A model generated the notes under the pieces. The model was given only the letters and a program-made list of their open reading frames with translations, searched no databases and had not been told where the DNA came from. Below, piece after piece: positions 62,801 to 64,000 of a stretch of DNA of 64,000 nucleotides. Made by a program: the position numbers and the translations under genes. This DNA is from Mangrovihabitans endophyticus (GTDB lineage: Bacteria; Actinomycetota; Actinomycetes; Mycobacteriales; Micromonosporaceae): assembly GCF_014646155.1 (NCBI RefSeq), contig NZ_BMMX01000002.1:310001-374000 (forward strand), given 5' to 3'. The first letter of the stretch is position 1. Every line of letters starts with the position of its first letter.

Positions 62801-63309
62801 GCGTGGTACACCGTGGAGAGCTCGGTCAGAAAGGGGCCGAAAGACGACGCGTCGAAACACAGGTGGTGCACCGTGACCACCAGCAGGTGTTCCCGGTCAC
62901 CGGTACGGAGGACGGCCACCCGCAGCAGAGGTCCTCGGCGAAGGTCGAACGGCAGCCGGATTTCACGTCGACAGGCACGGTCGCCGGCCGCTTCCGGGTC
63001 CGGCGACGTCCGCAGATCCTGTTCGGTCACCGGCACTCGCGTCTCGGGCCGCACCACCTGCCGGGGCATCCCGTCGAGGTCGGTGAAGACGGTGCGCAGC
63101 GCATCGTGCCGGGCGACCACCGTGTCCACTGCGTGCTGCAGGGCGCCGGGGTCGAGCGGTCCGGACACACGCACCACCATCGGCACGTGATACGCGTCGT
63201 GGTCGGGGCGGAGTTGTTCCTCGAACCAGATCCGCTCCTGAGTGAAGGACAGCGGGAGCGGCCCGGCGGCGGCGGTGCCCCCGACTGCGGCCACGTTCGT
63301 ACCGGTCAT
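56887..63309 (-). CDS. NRPS C-A-T-C-A-T, second module predicted Ser
   Basis: The protein has 2140 residues; ATG 63309 overlaps the carrier gene stop (ATGA). C1 has 'VTVHHLCFDASSFGPFL' near 147 (HHxxxDA, last residue altered). A1 is unusual: 'LMYVGFTSGSTGSPRQI' near 610, 'LGHDPFLRDVLAPIWAGATA' in place of FDxS, and 'NMYGTTETPQA'. These are Lys2-like features, so its substrate is open. T1 'NFFALGGHSLLLNQVL' is near 1006. C2 has 'TIHHIAFDGWS' near 1196. A2's pocket reads D-V-W-H-V-S-L-V-D-K, the serine code. T2 'NFFALGGDSMHAVRL' is near 2063. No E or TE domain is present. It passes its chain to the C-A-T-TE protein. Confidence 0.93.
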   Translation of the reverse strand: MTGTNVAAVGGTAAAGPLPLSFTQERIWFEEQLRPDHDAYHVPMVVRVSGPLDPGALQHAVDTVVARHDALRTVFTDLDGMPRQVVRPETRVPVTEQDLRTSPDPEAAGDRACRREIRLPFDLRRGPLLRVAVLRTGDREHLLVVTVHHLCFDASSFGPFLTELSTVYHAAVSGAAPTMSEPTRQFGDVVDAEREELRPEALDGLLDWWRGYLADASSVLELPTDQQGAGEPGNPSGQRRMLLDPQLSADIRDLGRQHEATAFMTLLSAFGVVLSRQSGQRSFLVGTPVSTRRVADQQAVGCYLNTLALRLDLHGDPSFATLLGRVRSSALDAFAHQRLPFQSLVKDQAPERRLVRNPLFQVFFNVLPPVAELKLHGCTTQHLPMPETDSKFDVTLYVSTQDTRLVLEAVYDASRYAADRIDDLLEQVAAVLRQAVVTADRRVAQFDLATGRAVSLTPNPLIELTATAPCSVLERLRQHAKDHPDRTALAGRSGRWTYRELAEHVERLARRLADLGVGADDVVAVQGVRDPSTVVAILATSRAGAAFAVFDTGLPAAELAARADQVRPKAWIEPVPGRLTGLTMTGPVVTMEDDGPPLNGHGLWSASDLMYVGFTSGSTGSPRQILGTHGPVVHFLDWYTRTFTIGPGDRFAVLSGLGHDPFLRDVLAPIWAGATAVFPEADVRDAAALTEWLRRQEITITHLTPALADTLADVAVTAGISQWPTLRLVGFGGDTLVWRTVRDWAALAPGADLLNMYGTTETPQAISVHVARRSGETVRTGVGPVPLGAGVDEVQLLVLAGDRPAAIGEIGELVVRSPHLARYADPADQGGFTADPFSVRGTDRIYRTGDLARLRPDGLLDCLGRADRQVKVRGFRVEPAEIEAAVARHPGVKQVAVMAQTQALGGHRLVCYLVTGGDRFKLNRLRAALAEQVADYKIPAAYVILDAFPLTVNQKIDRKALRERGRQESATDPEDYRAPAAGIEETLAAVWQEVLGRKRIGSRDNFFALGGHSLLLNQVLVRIRRSLQVHLSLRELFDHPTVGALARLIERTAASAPDKPVPRTNRFESAPLSWMQEQLWLEDQLRPGDAAYNMPLVLRLCGRLDPNALQKALEAVVRRHAVLRSRFVRVGDAPAQQVIADLRVALRRAETRDHGDAAIQEAMRETRRPFDLAVGPPLRALLIRVSDEEHLFVLTIHHIAFDGWSFAVLLDHLSHAYRALLDGELADLGAGLQFSDVARWQRAAAEGQPLADLLSWWSRRLEGIPTVVDLPTDHPRPAIQAHRGARHRLVIGSSLAAKVRSLSRGADSTPFMTLLSAFGAVLSRHTGQTRLLIASPVANRDRAEFEDMVGCFLNTVPIPLDLTGDPRFADLITRTTDSALQAFAHQRVPFGRLVAELVPHRDLSRSPLVQVLFALQNIRPATFEAPGMISKKVEISEANVQFDLNLKMTDTGAEIIGWLDYDTELFDPTTIDRIAGHFTNMLVAVTADPLTSVASVDLLGADERARVVHEWNATHAAYPTEWTLTSLLKKPPRSGATSVAVRCGNDQLDGAGLHLRANHLAWELRELGVGPDVVVAIHMERSVDMVVALLAILKAGGAYLPLDPGYPRERLEFMLRDSQARVLLTRPGTPANGLAATVGVTVVAVRPDTAAGRPEQPPDPLVGPEHLAYMIYTSGSTGRPKGVQVPHRGIVNRLLWMQEAFRLDTADAVLQKTPTSFDVSVWELFWPLITGARMILAEPGGHRDPEYLAELIRREHVTVCHFVPPMLKLFLSAAPAARCTSLRLVVCSGEALPAELARTFHGMLAAKLENLYGPTETSVDVTRWSSRPDWAEAGVPIGAPIANTQVYVLDGQMTPTPVGVPGELHVGGVQLARAYGGQPEMTADRFVPDPFAVHGGRLYRTGDLARWRPDGTLDYLGRIDDQVKVRGFRIELGEIEAALAGHPDVGHAVVVVREDEPGDRRIVAYLTAVEGGSPDPATLRTALGRTLPEHMLPNAFVVLDALPLGPNGKLDRRSLPAPGRHGSAGIEHLPPRTDIERRLVGLWQGVLGLDQIGVTDNFFALGGDSMHAVRLVGLAREHGLDFPLTELFTHSTVESLAAWLASPAATGRKATTPAVAQQVSLAAFGLLSPDDLARLPGQGL

Positions 63310-63581
63310 GCGGTCCTTCCCGGGTTCACGAGTGCGGTGGTCAGCGTTCGGGAAAGCCCGCCGGGCGTGGAGTTCAGGACGGTCACCAGGTCCAGCTCCA
63401 CCTTCCATTGCTCGTAGATCCGGGCGATGAGCACCACGGCGTGGAACGAGTCGCCGCCGTGGCCGATGAATGTTCCGTCGTCCGGGACGTCGACGCCGAG
63501 CAACTCCGAGATCATGGCGCGGACCTCTGCGAGATCGACTTGATCGACTGGCTTGCACGCAGGATCCGGAAGGACATCCAT
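63306..63581 (-). CDS. Standalone peptidyl carrier protein
   Basis: The protein has 91 residues from ATG 63581 (GGAG about 8 nt upstream). 'DLAEVRAMISELLGVDVPDD' is helix 1 of a carrier fold, and 'TFIGHGGDSFHAVVLIARIY' is the phosphopantetheine site (GGDS). It is the first gene of the NRPS operon and lies directly before an NRPS that starts with a C domain. It is therefore the probable donor of the first residue, loaded by the standalone Asn-type A domain. The 3' end overlaps the NRPS start, and the intergenic stretch 63582-63840 should contain its promoter. Confidence 0.85.
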   Translation of the reverse strand: MDVLPDPACKPVDQVDLAEVRAMISELLGVDVPDDGTFIGHGGDSFHAVVLIARIYEQWKVELDLVTVLNSTPGGLSRTLTTALVNPGRTA

Positions 63582-63840
63582 GAACCAGCTCCAGGGGATG
63601 AGTGTCGACTGTGGAGTCATTTGCACCGCGCGTCGCGGCAGGCAGGACGCCCGTCGGCGGGATTGACAATCCCGGATCGGACGCCACAAACTCACACTGT
63701 ACAGATTGCGGCGCGGAGTTCAACGCCTCGACGCCATCAACCTTCGTCAACGGCGCCAGTGGCCACGCCTCGCGATCGGTGCGGCGCCAGAGCCGAACGC
63801 GACCGTTCCGAGCACTGCCTAACCGGGAAGTGAGCCCCGC

Positions 63841-64000
63841 CATGACCGTTGCCACGTCGAACCCGCCGGCCACTGCCACACGACGCCGCAGGAGCGGCCG
63901 CGTCAGATGGACCGCGGTTACTCTGTTGTCGGTCGCCATCACCGGCTACTTCGTCGGGCAGTACGCGACCGGCAGCCTGGCCGCCCTGGGCGAGCAAGGG
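63841..64000 (+). CDS. Membrane protein N-terminus (DUF2306-like), runs off right edge
   Basis: ATG 63841 opens a frame with a basic N-terminus 'ATRRRRSGRVRWTAVTLLSV' and a helix 'AITGYFVGQYATGSLAALG', then leaves the window. The pattern resembles actinobacterial DUF2306-type predicted membrane proteins, but too little is present to be sure. It is divergent from the NRPS operon, sharing the 260-bp region 63582-63840. Confidence 0.45.

Noticed and set aside
61408..63417. Long plus-strand open frame opposite the large NRPS
   Set aside because: Antisense shadow of NRPS domains C1 and A1 with no domain motifs.
1..64000. CRISPR arrays, tRNA and rRNA genes
   Set aside because: No regularly spaced short repeats, tRNA cloverleaf with CCA-type acceptor or rRNA-like sequence was seen on reading; a dedicated scan would be needed to exclude a single tRNA.

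Overview
The window is very GC-rich, with many GTG starts, 4-bp ATGA/GTGA gene overlaps and actinobacterial gene families. These include a four-gene JetABCD cassette, MbtH, nonribosomal peptide synthetases and an XRE/ImmA-IrrE pair. It comes from a filamentous-type actinobacterium. Micromonosporaceae is my guess, but nothing here fixes the family.

Left arm (1-9.0 kb): a gene graveyard. It holds a partial VOC protein, fused IS5-like and IS110-like transposase scraps, an intact SET-domain protein, integrase remnants, three small membrane proteins, a frameshifted flavin split-barrel gene next to a truncated TetR regulator, an internally deleted methyltransferase and a defective ISL3-type element (6433-7413). 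At 7439-9025 lies the first copy of a nearly identical 1.59-kb direct repeat (serine hydrolase plus the head of a methyltransferase). The second copy is at 47448-49034, exactly 40,009 bp away.

Interval between the repeats (9-47 kb): an accessory or defence-like island. (a) A tightly overlapped minus-strand operon (16879 to 9026): ABC exporter, frameshifted nucleotidyltransferase, isoaspartyl-type methyltransferase, kinase-MazG fusion, aminoglycoside-phosphotransferase-like kinase, GNAT with a NUDIX-like tail, small P-loop kinase and a truncated DEDD exonuclease. (b) XRE - ImmA/IrrE protease - PIN-like, with a candidate operator. (c) A minus-strand nucleotide operon (27188 to 21525): radical SAM enzyme, Asp/Glu-racemase-fold enzyme, HhH DNA-glycosylase-like protein, PfkB sugar kinase, tandem nucleoside 2-deoxyribosyltransferase, thymidylate-kinase-like enzyme and MazG. 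This is my best candidate for an undescribed system: base making, exchange, phosphorylation, sanitising and excision would sit in one operon. (d) A Tat-exported serine hydrolase, a truncated histidine kinase and a SEC-C protein. (e) A complete JetABCD (Wadjet) anti-plasmid cassette, 30311-38358. (f) A toxin-antitoxin pair with a perfect palindrome upstream, an AbiEi-like antitoxin with a truncated partner, a STAND ATPase, a cyclase-family hydrolase, a cold-shock protein and paired HTH proteins, with transposase debris between them.

Right arm (49.6-64 kb): a minus-strand NRPS operon. It runs standalone carrier protein, C-A-T-C-A-T, C-A-T-TE, MFS exporter, MbtH, standalone A domain. Specificity codes read by eye suggest Asn (standalone A), an unassigned Lys2-like A domain, Ser, and Gly. 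The terminal thioesterase has Cys in place of the usual catalytic Ser. A divergent membrane-protein gene runs off the right edge.
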